Source of the DNA: Vanilla planifolia
Lineage: Eukaryota > Streptophyta > Magnoliopsida > Asparagales > Orchidaceae
Length of the DNA stretch: 64,000 bases
NCBI GenBank assembly: GCA_023846275.1
Contig: CM043865.1
Location: 28,191,912 to 28,255,911, forward strand
Direction: 5' to 3'
This document shows positions 38,301 through 52,779 of the stretch, in pieces (within the stretch, counting starts at the first letter, position 1; every line of letters starts with the position of its first letter). The notes beneath the pieces are model-generated. The model had not been told where the DNA came from. It ran no database searches and worked only from the letters and a program-made list of their open reading frames with translations. The translations under genes and the position numbers were made by a program.

Positions 38301-39503
38301 CCTACATGTTCAAAAAGACATTTCACATCATTAACCAGGACAAAGAGGCCCTTGTCAGCTTTGTTGAAATTTTGAGTTACTAGAGTGTATATTTAGCTTG
38401 AAAGTTATATCACACTGAACCAAGCAGTTCGCAAATCCATTAATTTTCATCTTCTTGTGTTACATGTTTTTGCTTTGCAGCCAACCAAAAGAGGTTTAAA
38501 GTTATACAAAGATATCCTTAAGAACTTCAATGATTACTGCCCAATGGTTGCCAAACCATGCTCTAATCTAGAAACACACTCCACAGTAACAATAAAAACA
38601 CATCACAGCATTCATCAAAAAGTAGACACGAAAAGGGCATTTGTTCAATTACATTATTATGCAATGTGATGCAATTCGATATTCTCTATCCATTGAGTGT
38701 TTATTTTGATGACATTTTTAAACGACATCATAAAAATTACCATTTCTTTGCACAAGGTATCCAAGGTATGTGATTGCCCTGAATAATAGAGAAACATCAA
38801 ACAATACTTGGTCAAGCATTTCCTAAAGAGCTATTACTTGGTTGGGCAATCAAGGAACAGATCAGATAACGATAGAGCTTATTGATGGTTTCAAAACCTA
38901 ACAATGCACACATAATTGCACCCATCGTTAAAGGTATAAAGGCAAGGAAAAGCAAATGAAACAGCAGCATCAAAATTCAGACTGAATGATATCCATTCTT
39001 CATCAGGATAATTAAAATCAAATTGAATGCCACCCAAAGCTCAAGAATCCGTAGATTCATCTTAAGCATAACGCCAAAATACAAATTGCTTGCAGATGGT
39101 ACCTCCAAAGTTTACACGTGAAAGTGATTCAGTATTGATCAATTAATTCTTATGATTCTAATGGCCAAATAAACCTTCAAGCCAACAAAATTAACCAATA
39201 CAATGAAAGAAACTAACCTGAATACGGAGGTAGAGACGCCGAGTATAGAAATCCTCGAGCCCCAAGCAGATCGGAGCATAACCCTGCCACGAAACGCCGA
39301 AAATGATATCAGAAAACCAACACAGGCAAAGGAGGGCAGTCGAGAAGGCATGGAATGAAGCAAGGGAGATAAAGTACATGAAGATCCTTGGATTTGAACC
39401 AATCCAGAATCTTGCGGAAGAAATCCCTGAGCTGGCCAAAGGCAAAGAGGAGGCCATAGCTGAAGAGGGTCGTCAGAGCCGAGAAATATGGTAGTCTCAC
39501 CAT
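35345..39503 (-). CDS. LCB2: Serine palmitoyltransferase subunit LCB2, frameshifted
   Basis: The PLP-dependent ER enzyme subunit condenses serine with palmitoyl-CoA, the first step of sphingolipid synthesis, as a heterodimer with LCB1. Exons in transcript order: 39503-39378, 39283-39218, 38301-38213, 38027-37882, 37799-37675, 37567-37474, 37380-37217, 37065-36904, 36806-36680, 36577-36411, 35804-35696, 35440-35345. An N-terminal hydrophobic segment (about 10-28) anchors it. '[11 protein letters not shown]', '[11 protein letters not shown]', '[10 protein letters not shown]' and [13 protein letters not shown] with the PLP lysine K311 are intact. Corrected length is 489 aa, the length I recall for Arabidopsis LCB2a. 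Exon 11 is 109 bases, one too many: an A5 run on the plus strand (35760-35764) where four would keep the frame, so the last ~65 residues are shifted. Intron 11 has a GC donor. A 76-base 5' UTR intron (39588-39513) is likely. Confidence 0.93.
35441..35695 (-). other. GC-AG intron 11 of LCB2
   Basis: Exon 11 ends CTGGAG, followed by GCAAGC on the minus strand (donor C at 35694). The acceptor is GTCAG before GTTCTGAGC (exon 12 start 35440). GAG|GCAAGC agrees with the strong exon match known for GC donors. No GT nearby joins KALE to VLSKVGDL in frame. The other ten coding introns are GT-AG. Confidence 0.8.
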
Positions 39504-39849
39504 CCCTGACTCCTGTGATCAGATCCGGAACCTCGAGCCAATAATCTAGACGATTAGAGTTTGCGAGGAGAAGGAAAGCTAGACTTACGGTCGGAATGGG
39601 GAAGAGGAAACCGAGTGATGGGTTTTAATATTGTTCGTCGATGGAGCTTTAAAGACAGACAGAAGGACAAAACAGTGGATGGATGGGGGAAGAAGCTGCA
39701 GACATTTGAATGTTGATTGGTTGAATGGAGGAAGGAGGGAGGAATTGGAGCGGTGCGCTTACCGGAGATGTGACCAAACCCGGTCTTCTTCTCCTCGGGA
39801 CCCTCTCTCTCTTTCTCTCTCCTCGCCAATTTGCAATTTATTAGTTTTC

Positions 39850-42800
39850 AGTATAATTAAAAATTCTGTACGTTTTTGACCCACCCATCAGGAAGTGATC
39901 CCAATGTGAGGCCAGTCAACTCCGATCTCTATGAAGTCAATTATCTGGGATCCTTTTCATGATTTATTACAATTGATGATAATTAGACTTTTAAATGTGA
40001 CAACAAGATGAATAATTATGCTTAAAAATTTATAAGATTATTTTTAAATAATTTATAAGTTCAAAGATATTTTTAGCTAGTGGATGAAAATTAACATTAA
40101 AGATGATGTTAAATGATTGATTATGATTGGAATGTCATTTTTTAACATTCCTTTCAAATAAATCTTAAGATTTTTTTGGCTTGATTGTTATGATTAAAAT
40201 GTAATGATTTTGTTAAAAAAAGTTTTTTTTTCTACAATAGTTAGCTCTAATGTGGCATGAATCTTGTTCTTCAAAAGGGAGTTGAAAGGTTCAAACATGA
40301 TGTGGTTCTTAGTTTCTTTTTTAAAAAAAAATAAAAAGACAAAAGCTTTACTAAACATGACCATTTCAATTAATGTTTTAGTTATGAAAGATAATTTTGT
40401 CTATCATTTTGGCCTTTGAATTTTCTTCCACAACTTATGAAATCAAACAACTTGATATGACTACTTAAGATAATGAACTACATTAGTTATTAGATAATTC
40501 AACAAACTATGTTCTAAATAATAAAAGGAATAATATTTTCTTGAACAATAATTGTTATAAATTATGATGATTTTGAATCAATATTTGAAGTGGATGAAGA
40601 TGAGAGATCTTTGTCATTGGTGGCTCAATTATCAAATCATAGAGCTAAGAACCAAGCTCTCTATGATGTGATTAATCCATATGGAGTTGAGAGGTCTTCT
40701 CAATTACTATTCAGAATGTTAAACCCTTATCCTTTTCAAAAGTAACATAGAATGTTAAACCCTTATCCTTTCCAAAAATAACACAAGTAAGATTACCTTG
40801 AATATTTAACTATTTTATTCTCTTTCTAAATCATTTATTGAGTTATTGAGTTTTCTAAAATTGAAAAGTGACTTTGTTAATATTTTTCTAAGTTGATACA
40901 AATTCAACTCAAGCCCCTAGTTAAGAAAATCTAGTTAAAAAACTACTTAAAGCATGCATATTTAAGCTTTATTATTTTTTATCAGTTAGTCATACAATAC
41001 AATGTCCAATATCGCACCAAATGATCTATATTTTTGTTTACAAAATCTCAATTGTAATATAAAATTATCATATGATTATAAGGTACTATATCATCGTCAT
41101 ACAGTTGCAACCATTGCTTTATTATCTATAAGAAGCTTGAATTGACTCGTATAAAATATTGATCTCGTATGTTTGTTGTCTACTTTTTAAGAGAACAATT
41201 ACTCCTAGAATCGAGTGAATATAAAGATTCTTTAAATGAGTACACTAAAACAGTTGTTTTCTATTGTAATCAACTTTATATGATATGCATGTTAATCTAT
41301 AAGTGTTAAATATTGTACAATATGAAGTTATTGTGTCAAAACTATACAATAATGTGAACATTTTATATAAGTTATATTCAACACTCATAGTATGATCATC
41401 ATATCATAACAATATGTTGTAATCTATTTTTTCTTTTGTATCCATGCAATAAGAAATCCATGCATCATACTTATATATTCTTGAATTATTATATTTCAAT
41501 GTTGTATGTGTATGATAAAGTTATCATATAAGTACAAAAATTATCTCTTTAGTTTTCATCTAATATTAAGATGATTTGTACATCATACTAGTATGACAAA
41601 TGATATCATATTAGTAATTTTAGGTGTTAAGAATTTTTGTAAAAGTATTTGGATAACTTATGCATCAAACTAGTAAGGTAAGTATGCTAAAAGAATAGTT
41701 TATATATTTTTCATATTCTATACTATCATATTAATGATAAGTAGTATTGTATTACTATGTTATGTTGTTAAAAACTTTTTATGGACATATAAGAATAATT
41801 TAAAATCAAATTAATACATCAAGTTTCGTATATTTTTGTCAATACTATACAAATATGATTATGTATATCTTATAAGTATAACCCATTTTAAAGTCAAGTT
41901 AATTTAAGTAAAATCTATATCCTACAAGTATTTATAGAGTAAGATCACAGCCTATGACATTTTCTTAAAAGTTTAGCCTCTTGCGAAAAAATGTATTATA
42001 TGATGGTGATATACTTTTAGACTAATATGATCAATCTAATTGATGGAACCTAATTTTGAGCTTAGCCAAATTTTGGACTAATTTTTATCATACATGTATG
42101 ATACATATTTTATACCAATAAAATTCATATTTACCAGAGATATTGTTTTAAAGACTTATTCAATTATTGGATGTGATCTTCTTATCAATTTATCATATGA
42201 TATGATACTCCATTATACAACAGTTTTACAATAGCTCAAAATTTGAGCATGTGTGACTTTATTTTATTGGTACGACACAATGTCATTGTTATATAATTGC
42301 AACACATTTGTGCTAATACAATTAATTAATCAAATAGGTGCATTGTTGAAACAATTACTATGTGGACCTTTTTGTCATTATATAATGTCTTCGACATACT
42401 TGTACGCTATAGAACCCAAGAATACAATAACTATTTTAAGCTTTTTGGGAATGCAATTTTAGCCATTATAAGTTCCAAATCTATTATGGACTATGTCTAA
42501 TATAAATAGATATTGAATTATAGAATAATAGACTAATGATACACATTATAAACTCTAAAACTTAAAAGTGAAACTAAACTGAGAGTAAAACTGAGAAATT
42601 TATTCTAATTATAGAAATTGTGTTGACTTTATAATACTTTACTTACTCATCTATACTTTACTTCTTATTGCTTATGTTGGTAACATCTTTTGCATTTCAG
42701 TTTATGCCACATTTGTTGAAAGCGTTTTGAGGTGTATGACTTTATATGTGCTAAGTTGTACAAAGCTTATTCCTATAACTTTAGTTATAACTAGTTACTC

Positions 42801-45800
42801 TTTTTGACGTCTCGTTTGAGCACCCTATTATGTAACTATCCCTGTCTACTACGACAAAAGAGACTGGTTAGTAGAAACTCAATTAAGTTGATTAGTAGGC
42901 ATTTGTCAAGTCAAATTATCTAAAAAAAATTTATGTATACTTCTCTATTTATTTTTGTTTTTTCCTTAGATTTATGTTTCTTTGTTTTGTTACTATTTTA
43001 ACTTATTATGTTTAAAAAGGAATTTTTATTTTACAAAATAGTTTTTTTAACAATGGATTTAAAAATCACAATTTGCTACCCATCCTCTTGTAATATGTGT
43101 CCTTCACAATTTATATTAGTCATATCATGAAAAGAGGATTACTTAAATTTGAAGTTTATGGGAAATAGATTTGGGGAATAAAATTGTCATGCTCTGCTCG
43201 ACATAAACCCATATAATTCAATAAAAATACATCCAACTATACCAGGTAAATCAAAGATAGTAACAAAAGCTAAGGACACAAACCAACCCAAAAAGAGTGA
43301 GGGTATTAAATATATCATAAAACTTTAAATATCAAGTTTGATAGAAATGTCATTACACAACATATAATAACTATAATATGAAAATCTTAAAGCCAAAACT
43401 GATACAACTTCTAAAAATAATATACAAATTATTCTTAAGTATATAAGATTTATTATACTCACATTAATAAGTATAATATGCTCTCACCTTAGAGTCCTAA
43501 ATTATCCTTTAATAACTCATGACTTTATGAGTTTTAATATCTTGACCTATAATATATGTAGAAAATAAGTATGATATATTCAATCTTATTTTCTTTTTTT
43601 ATTTTATTTTAATTTTATTTTTTTTATCTTATTATATATTATATTTGATAACTTTTTATTTCTATACATATGCCATACATCTATATGCATATATTTATAC
43701 ATACCAATAATCATAATGTGCTATAATAAAATGATAACATATTTTGGTAATATTATGTCATGTAAATGCTCACTTTATCATACATCATATAATAATAAAT
43801 AAATATATTTAATAATATATTTATATCATAATTATTTAGTTTATCTACTTGATTATTTTAAAAAATTTCTTTAATAACATTTCTTTTTTCCTTCATCTGT
43901 ATTCATTTTCTACACATTCACATTACGTTATATCAATAGTAAGTAAATTTCTATTTCTAATTCATATGAAAGTACTTTTAAAGGCTATTTCGAACCATCT
44001 CTTAACAAATTGCCCATTTTTACATTTCTACCACCATATTGTACACTATAATTGCCCTCATCATATTATATAATCTAAGTTTTATATTGGTTGTATAATT
44101 AATTGTATAAGTGATCTATGTTAAATTTATCATTAATTGGCAATATATTCTCGATCTCTCTTTCATACATGTACAATGTATAGCAAAAATCTTACCATAT
44201 AAGGGATTGGATAGAGGATATATTATATACTTCTCATCAATTGATCATACTAGTCTAATACCCCTTATGTACTCGTATGATTAAAAATTGTTATTTGATT
44301 TTACAAGAGATAGAATAGTCGATCTAATATGTCAATCTAACATTTTTTTTACTAATTTTGAGTATTTGTTTAAACCTATAAAAAACTGTTATGAATATCT
44401 AATCCTTTATTTTAGTACGCATGTTATTAAGATCTCAAGTATTTTTCTAAAAAAGTGTCTCTTCTTTTCACATTTTTTCTTTCCATTGTTATTGATTGCT
44501 CTCTTCTCACTTTTGGTTCTAATTTTTATAATGGATGATTGCATGATGCATAGTTTTTATTTCTAAGTATTTGTGCTCTATTAACCTTCTATTTTAGTGT
44601 AGTGTTATTTTTTTTGCAATTATGTTGTAACTTTCTCTTTTTTTATTTTATTAAGATCATTGTGTGCTTAAGTTAGGGTAATAGCGTTTATCGATCATGA
44701 TTCTTTGTGCCAAAAATTATTGTGGGCTAACAACCACTGTGTGATCTCTTCAAATTTTTAAACAATTTTTCAAAATTTCTTAGTACTTCTATGAGTAGCA
44801 AAGGTGTCGATTAAATAATAAAATTGCAAAGATGCATAATATCCTGCATCACACTCATAATTTGGCCATAATAGATCCACATCTTTATATAATCCAAAAA
44901 TCAAGAGTACATCACAGGTCTTCATTATCTACTTATTTTTAAAACTTTTTATTTTAAATTTTTGTTACTACCTATTCATTACAATATACATAGTTTAAAC
45001 TTTTTATTCATTATAGGCATGATGGCTCGTAATGTCAAATAGGCAATAGTAGGTTTTGGAGCTATCAACTGCTTGGCTCAACTAAGCTTTCAATAGTCGT
45101 GCATCCACCATTTAATTAGTTTTTAAATTTCTACCATACTATCAATTCATATATGACAAAAAAGCAACAAATATTACACACAACTTAACAAGTTGAACCA
45201 TTATTTGCCCCATAATGCTTCACATGTTGTTTTGTATAGTTTTTATCATTATTTATTTTACTCAAGTATCATCTTTTATGGTTCATAAAATAATATATCA
45301 ACAAACAAACAAATGTAATGAAAAGAAAAAAAATTAATAAATATACTACCATACAAACACATGTCACTTCACATTAGAACAAATAATAACAAAATAAAAA
45401 TCTTCGTATTTATACGACTATATGGCATATAGACTATCAACATCCAATAGTTCATTACATACGAGACAATCATAAGGTTCAATATGAAGAAATATTTGTT
45501 AAACTACATAACAAATGGTGTGTATTTTTTTAAATAATATCCTAAATAGTTAGGTAAATTAAAATGTTTAAAGATTTTTAAAAACAGTAATTTTTGTTGC
45601 GTCATCATTACGTCGATCTTCTTAGAAGAAAAGCACACATAGCTACACTGCAAAAGAAGTCAAAGCCAGGGAAACTGACATGCCACTTGATTAAAAAAAT
45701 GTAATTTTTATAAATTGCAGCATTTCTGGACACGGCAAAGAAATGACCAAATCCACCTCTAATTCCAAATTGCATCTCCTCATAGGACCACCTTGGCTTG

Positions 45801-48800
45801 GAATTGGTCTAATTAGGGCTCACACATTAACACAGCACCGTTTTGTTGACTCGGTCCAACCGTTTGACTTGGCCACATAGTCTACATGCAAATGATTTTT
45901 TTTTTCTGAAAAGAAATTAAAAAAAAATATGATAATAACTTGATTATAAGGTAATAGAATCGTTTATAGTTTGATCCTACTTGTTTTTCTCTAATATCAA
46001 AACAGATGATGCCTACAAAGATAAATTAAATATAATATACTTAATGTTTATTTTACATTAATTAATTTAATATTCAATAAATGCTAATCTAAATTTGTAT
46101 GTGTGAATTGCAATTTGTGCATTGCTGCCCAAAGCTGAAGATTGATTGATTTGAATGAGCTCATAAGGTCATACTTCGACCTACCTTTATAATATTCTTA
46201 ATTGGGATGGTTTGAAACTGAAGGCTTATGAAGTTTTTTGACTGACCAAAAATGTGCTATAAAATGAGAGTCAAGTCTTATTACATATTTAATAAATGGT
46301 TTTAAATTATATAATGAGATCATTAAATATCACTAAAAAACAAATTAGAAATAGTTAAAGAAGGGGTTCAAAAGAACACAATAAGTCTAAGTTATCCAAA
46401 CAAAGTAAAGCAACTACATTTCTTCTTTCCAATTGCTCGTTAAACTTGCTATTATGTCAATTTTACTTTGTGTGGGATATAAACTAGGCAAATATATACA
46501 TATAATAAATTAAGATATCATATCCATAATATGGTTGATATTTTTATAGTATTTTTGTTTAATTAAAATTTGGATAGATGGGTAAATATTCTATTTTTTT
46601 CATTCTTGATTATTTGTATTCTGAGTTTTTATTTGTCTTAATTTTGAATATTTTAATAAGAATTCCATGCAACTAGTTTAAGTCTCAGATGAAAGAATTT
46701 TTTAGACCCATGAACATTGACAAGAAGGTGCGCAAGATGATGATGATATAATATGGTCATAGCTTTTTTATAATATTCTTTTGTAATAATTTAGTGAGTC
46801 ATTGCTCAAAGAAAACTTAAAATAATAAAATATAAATTGTTATAAATTCAAGCATGATTTAATCAAAAGCCAAAATTAGGGAGAGATTGTTAATGTTTTA
46901 ATTTATAAGATTTTTTAAAAAATAATTATTGAAAGATCAAATAATGTAAAAAAATTATGAAAATTTTATAACAAGTAGTGTACTTAAATAAAAAATTTAA
47001 CATATCAATTTTATGAAAATCAAGTAATCATAAAATGAAATGATAAATTTATTAAAAAAAGATTATTTTAATAAATATATGTTTTGGCAAGAAAACATTA
47101 TTAAAATTTTCAAACCAAATGAAAAAAATTAAAAATATTTTATGTTAAGTAGAGCTTGGGAAATAATAACTTCTAAAATTGACCAATAAATTTTTTGAGA
47201 TTGTTTGGATAAAAAAAGTCTAATAAAAAAATTAGATTCAAGGTTTTAATTAAACCTTAATTTTTTTTTTTCTCTCTATTCTAAAATTCTTTGTAGCAAG
47301 GCAATTCCAAGTGATGCTAATGGTCATGTTGGCAAAAAAACAAATTGACAAGGGAGGAAGAGACACAAAGAAAGAAAGAAATCATCAATGCTTAATGTTA
47401 AGGAAGAAAAATAGTTGAGCAAGTGAGGGTTTGACCTAGAGAAATAAAAAAGGTAGTTAGTTTTATGAGAAAGAAATTTAGGGAAATAAATCAATGAGCA
47501 AGTTGAAAGGAGAGGGGAAGGAATTCTCAAGTGAATTAAGAGAGAGCCACAATTTTAAAAATTTGAGAAAAGTTATGGGATTCTTGCAAAGTTGTTTAAG
47601 GAAAAAGAGAAGAGAAATTTGAAAAAATCATTGACGCAATTGAGCAAAGGACAAAAAGGAAAAGAGGAGACTTGGTTTGGAAAAATTTCATGAGGTCACA
47701 AAAATAAGAACAATTATAAGGCATGATCAATAGTTGAAAAAATAAAAGGTAGACAATCTATATGATTTCAATGTATCTAATTATTGCTTGTTATACTACA
47801 AGTAATGGCCTTATTATATGAAACTTTATAACTAAATGAAAAAGAAAAGTCATCTCTTGGATTAGGGTGATTCTTAATGTAGTGTGATGCTTGCATTTCA
47901 TTCTCATGTCAAACTTTTGGTAGAATATTCAATATGCTAATATTTTTTTTTTGGATATGACTTATACCTTGTGTTGTAATTCTTTTGTTAGTAAGTCACA
48001 TGTTTCCTCAAGAAATGTGTTAGAAGCAAAATTCCTTTTAAATATTTCATATGAAAATATCAAATTGGGCATGGACATATTTTTTTAAAATAAAAAAGAA
48101 AAATTTATATATGCAAAATTTGGTATGAACAAAACAAAAAATCAAAATTTAAAACATGATTAAAAAAGGGCTATGTTAAATCATCTAAAGTAAATGAGCA
48201 AGGGTTAAATAAATTAATAAGGTATAATCCTATATTAGATAAAGCTCATTGATGATGCACTTAGATATGAAATAAGTGACTTGGTCAAGTAATAGTGTGG
48301 GCCTTAAAATGGGTAAAACTCATAAGATTCACTTATTTTGAGAAAATTGACTTCTTTAGTCTAATATAGACGGTGAATGCCTAGAATTTAATTATAATAT
48401 ATATTTTTTATATTTAAAATAATCAATTAACTAGGGGAGCAAAATTAGAATAAAAAATTAAATATTTTTATTTATTTAAGTGTATTTGATGTTTTGATTA
48501 TATGGTATTTTTATATATTATAATTCGTGTTATTTATTTATGTCACATGAATATTTATAGACCTAATATGAGATATAACCCAACTCTTTATCACTTGGCA
48601 TTGAATTTATATAATATTATCTATTGAGCTAATGTTTGTTTGCTCTTGTTCAGTTTATTTTTAACTTAAAATTTGCATGTCATATGAATGCACTTAGCTA
48701 AACTTTAGGGGTGCATTAAGTGTAGATGATGACTTAGTATGGTGTGTTTTTTTATCTCTTCATAGATATCATGTATTAGGATATGAGTTTTTGAGTTATA

Positions 48801-51300
48801 GTAATATTATTACATTAACAAATTTGACATAAGATATATTATATTATTTACTTTAATTTGTATTATATAGCAATGATATTACAATTGGTTTTTATTTCAT
48901 ATAAACTATAGTTTCCTTTTAATGGTTGAAAGAATGAGTTAATTTTATATTCCATTAAATGATTAATATGATTAGTGTTTTGGATTATTAAAACAAAAAT
49001 AATAAATTATTTTATTAAAATTTTATTTGAATTTAAATAAGAAATATTACTTTTATACCAAAAAGAATTTTTAAATATTTTTAATTTTATCGATAAAGAA
49101 AATGATTTTTAAAAGATTTAAAAATCAAGTGACTTCTAAGAAATTGGGAACATCACTAAACTTCAATTTTCATTTAGAGAAAATGTAAAAAAAATATAAA
49201 AATACCTTTCAACAAAAACTTTAAGTCTAAAAAACTCTCAATCCCTTGAGAAGACTCAAAGGCATGGCATAAGTACATCTGAATTAAATCCCTTTTGTAT
49301 TCTTAGTTTTAAAACCAAAATAAAAACATCAATAATAAATGATCTCACATATATCCAAAAGTTTGTATATCTTATTGTCTCTTGTTAAGGTGAATTTTAC
49401 AATTTTCAAGAACCTTTAGAACAATACAAATGAAAAAGAAAATATCTAATTTAGAACATGGGTGTCACAACATTATATTTTCTTTTGGATTATAGATAAA
49501 AAAGCATGTATTTATGCTAACCTCAATATTTTTCTATATATATTCTTCTTTTTATAGGATACATACTTTTCAATAAATAACAAGAAAGATCTAGTAACAA
49601 ATTTATTTCAATTTAAAACATGTAGAGTTACATTGTACTTTCAATAGAATAAAATTATATCATTTGTCTTACAACTAGTGTACAAAACATGTATGATAAA
49701 TTAATTACATGGGCATATTATGAATAGCTAGCACTTGTTCAATTTCTTGTTTCTTTAATATGTAACTTACATGATCCCCTATGTCTCCTAATATTCATTC
49801 CTCACACTTAAAATTATAACTATCAAAACATAGGCTAAGTATAACAGTCGAAAAAGGTAAGGAGTGAATGTGCATGAGTAAGAAAGTGGCTCCCACAGCT
49901 TCACTGTAATAGTCAATGAAACTTAAAACAAACATGCACAAGATTGGGACTTGTATTTACAAAATACTATATGGTATAAGAAGAAAAACCTCACATCAAT
50001 TATAGGTGAAAAAATTTGAAGCAATATAAATAGAACCAAAAGGCCTTCATATAGTGAGGTCCCTTTGGGGCTAACTTGGGCTTGAATCATAAGTTTAATA
50101 AAAATAATAATACAATCATAATATGCAAATTTTTAAAATAATTGAATCATGTTACATGTAGGATTATGATTTAATACAATTAATTATAAAATATTATACC
50201 ATTCACAAGCATAAAGTAACAATTTTAGGTTCATTATATTTTTATTTCTTTTTTATTTAATTGGCATTAATAAGGCTAACTCATAAAAGTCAACAATTTC
50301 AAATCATGAATCGTCTACCTCATTACTCTTGAGTTAACAAAGAAGATGGTCAATTCACAAAAACTAAATTACCAAGTAATTTATTAATTCTTCTTTCTCT
50401 TGTTGTATGGATGTAAATGATCTAACACATATTATAAATGTTTCAAAAAAAATTAAATAAATCTAAAAGGAAATCTACCCTCATTCTTCCAATCTTGCAC
50501 ACTGAAGTTCAATTTGGCTCCCATCCAAAATATTGTTGATGATGGGTCAATCAACGTTAAGAAACATTCTTAAAAGAATGATTTCCAAAATGGTTAAAAA
50601 TAATTATAAAATAGAAAAACATTATAATTATACATGATACTAGTATATAAGGTATATTGCTTATCATAAAAGCTTTGAATCTTTTATAACTATTCAATGA
50701 TGAACTACATAAATGACCTATTTTAATATTGTTATTTATTGTTTAACAATTGTACATTAGCTACCTTTTTATGGCTATTCACCATCGAACTATTGTAAAA
50801 TATCAAACTTAGGTCTTTTATGGCAATTTATTGTTGAAGAAGAGAATGATTTATGGTTTCCTTTTTAAATAGGATTTAGAAATTATGGATTTTTAATATT
50901 GCTATTTTAATTAACAATTACATCTTTAATTTATGAATTTAATGAATAAAGTATTTGAGAAATGCTGGAATCTTTAACTTATTAATCTTTAAAGAAGGAT
51001 ATTAAGTGCTTTCATAGTTTTGCAAATTCTAAGAAAAACCAATTGTATGTTAAATTCTTTAAATATAAGTTTTGGTTTGTTAAAGGTTGTGTTTTTTAGT
51101 CATGTTATTAATACTAAAAGGATTGATTCTTAGAAAATTTTGCAATAATAGATTTGTTATTAATTAAGAATCACATGTTATTTTTAGAAATTTGTTAAAG
51201 GATTTTCACAAATAGAATCCTCATTAACTAAATTGACTTGATAGATAGATAAATTGAATGAGATTTAGATTATAAAAGTAGTTACAAATATTGAAAGTTA
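39850..51300. other. Long AT-rich gene-poor region
   Basis: About 11 kb with no supported gene; only short A/T-rich frames without similarity occur. Possible exceptions are a promoter-like GC-richer stretch at about 45600-45900 (TTGAC motifs, no gene after it) and a 36-base duplication at 40713-40784. The first ~150 bases are probably LCB2 promoter. Confidence 0.55.
40713..40784. repeat. 36-base tandem duplication
   Basis: The phrase AGAATGTTAAACCCTTATCC with its following bases occurs at 40713 and 40749, with two or three differences in the trailing part. Confidence 0.9.
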
Positions 51301-51304
51301 AATT

Positions 51305-52370
51305 AACAACAACTCAAATTTTGGCATTAATAAAAGATTCAAAAGGATACTAAGTTTATAACGATGCATCTTTGCAATGGGTTACCTTGTGTGATGATAT
51401 AACATAAACAAATGATTGTTGACACATCCAGATAGTTGAAACCATATGAAAATAACTATTTTATACATGATTTAGAATTCACAAGTATTGTACTTATTTT
51501 AAAATTTTGAGGCATTATTTTTATGGAGTTAGATGGTAAATTTTATTGATAATCAAAGTTTAAAATATATCTTTAATTAAAAATATTGAATTTGAAATAT
51601 AAAAGATAAAATTTATTAAAGATTATGATCTAAAACTTATTTATTAAAGTAGAAATAATAATGTAATAATAGATACCATAAGTAAGAAAATAAATATAAA
51701 AAGCATGTTATTAATAACTAAGGAAAAATAAATGATTTTGAAATGGATGTATTATAATTAAAGAAAATGTCGAGGAATATAGAATTGTTAAATAATTTAT
51801 CAATAAGACTAGATTGATTGGAATCAATAAAGGAAGATTTGCTAATGTTATGTATCTTAGATTTTAGAGGTAATTGAAAAAGCTATTTGACATTAATCAA
51901 GTTTATAGTAGTTATTGATTTAGTAATGGAATGATATTCTACAAAGCTTTATATATAAAAGAATATGTTAAGCACCATTATGTTGAAATGAAGGAAGATA
52001 AACTATTACATTAAGTTCTAAATTTTTTTAGAAAGCTATAAAGATGACTAAGATTATCCAAAATAGGATGGAGGCATCTTATGATATACAAAAAAATACT
52101 TTAATATTAAACATCAACTAATTTAATTCTAAGAGCAATCATCCATTTATTAAAGTGAGTCCTACAAAATATGTTATGAAATTTGGTGGGCATAGAAACA
52201 TGAAACTTAATTTTATTGGTCTATTTCAAATTGTAAAAAGAGTTAGACAGGTGGCATATTGGATTACTATACCTCCACAATTATTAGGACTTCATAACGA
52301 GCTTTGGTTTTTATCTTCAAGGACATACATATCAAATTCATCACATATAATGAACTATGATACTTAGAAT
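51305..52370 (+). mobile_element. Ty3/gypsy pol fossil (RNase H to integrase end)
   Basis: Plus-strand translation through stops follows gypsy pol order. 'TTTQILALIKDSKGY.VYNDAS' is the start of RNase H (family TxAPxLxLPxxxxxYxVYxDAS). 'KILRHYFYGVR' (51501-51533) and 'FIDNQSLKYIF' (TDHKSLKYLF with His to Asn) follow. Then 'ASYDIQK' and the open frame 52155-52367 with 'KVSPTKYVMKFGGHRNMKLN', 'FIGLFQIVKRVRQVAY' and 'SSHIMNYDT', matching the integrase C-terminal module (KVSPxKGVxRFGxxGKLxPRFIGPFxI, ..PDPSHVIxYE). Reverse transcriptase and most of the integrase core are not recognisable. Dead element. Confidence 0.82.
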
Positions 52371-52664
52371 AGTGAAACTCAGTTAGAATAGAATTATCCA
52401 AAAATACCAACATGAATCTTTGATAGAGAAAAGAATGTTTTAAGGAATAAAGTCATTTTGATTGTAAATGTTTTATAGAAAGATGAAATAGAAAGAAGAG
52501 TCACTTGAGAATTTAAAACTTAAATGCTTTATCAATATCAAGAATTTTTTAAAATTTTAAAATAAAATGTTTATAAGAAAAGAACATTGTAATAACTCAA
52601 AATTTTGTTATAAATAATATTATGATGAAGTTATTTTCACCATATATTTTAATTCAAATATTTT

Positions 52665-52768
52665 TCTAGTTAAATTGTGCTCTAATATCACTAATGTGGT
52701 GACTATCTATTTTTGTCACATACTTTTACTCAACTTATTTTCTAGTCAAATCTTGATCTGATACCACC
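52665..52768 (-). repeat. Duplicated primer-binding-site-like motif
   Basis: In plus sense, CTGATACCACCATTGTGATG (52750-52769) reads on the minus strand as ...CACAATGGTGGTATCAG, the form of an LTR end followed by a Met-tRNA primer-binding site. A diverged repeat of the same sentence, CTCTAATATCACTAATGTGG, lies about 70 bases to the left at 52680. If real, the array to the right (52780 onward) would be LTR DNA in minus orientation. Confidence 0.45.
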
Positions 52769-52779
52769 ATTGTGATGTC

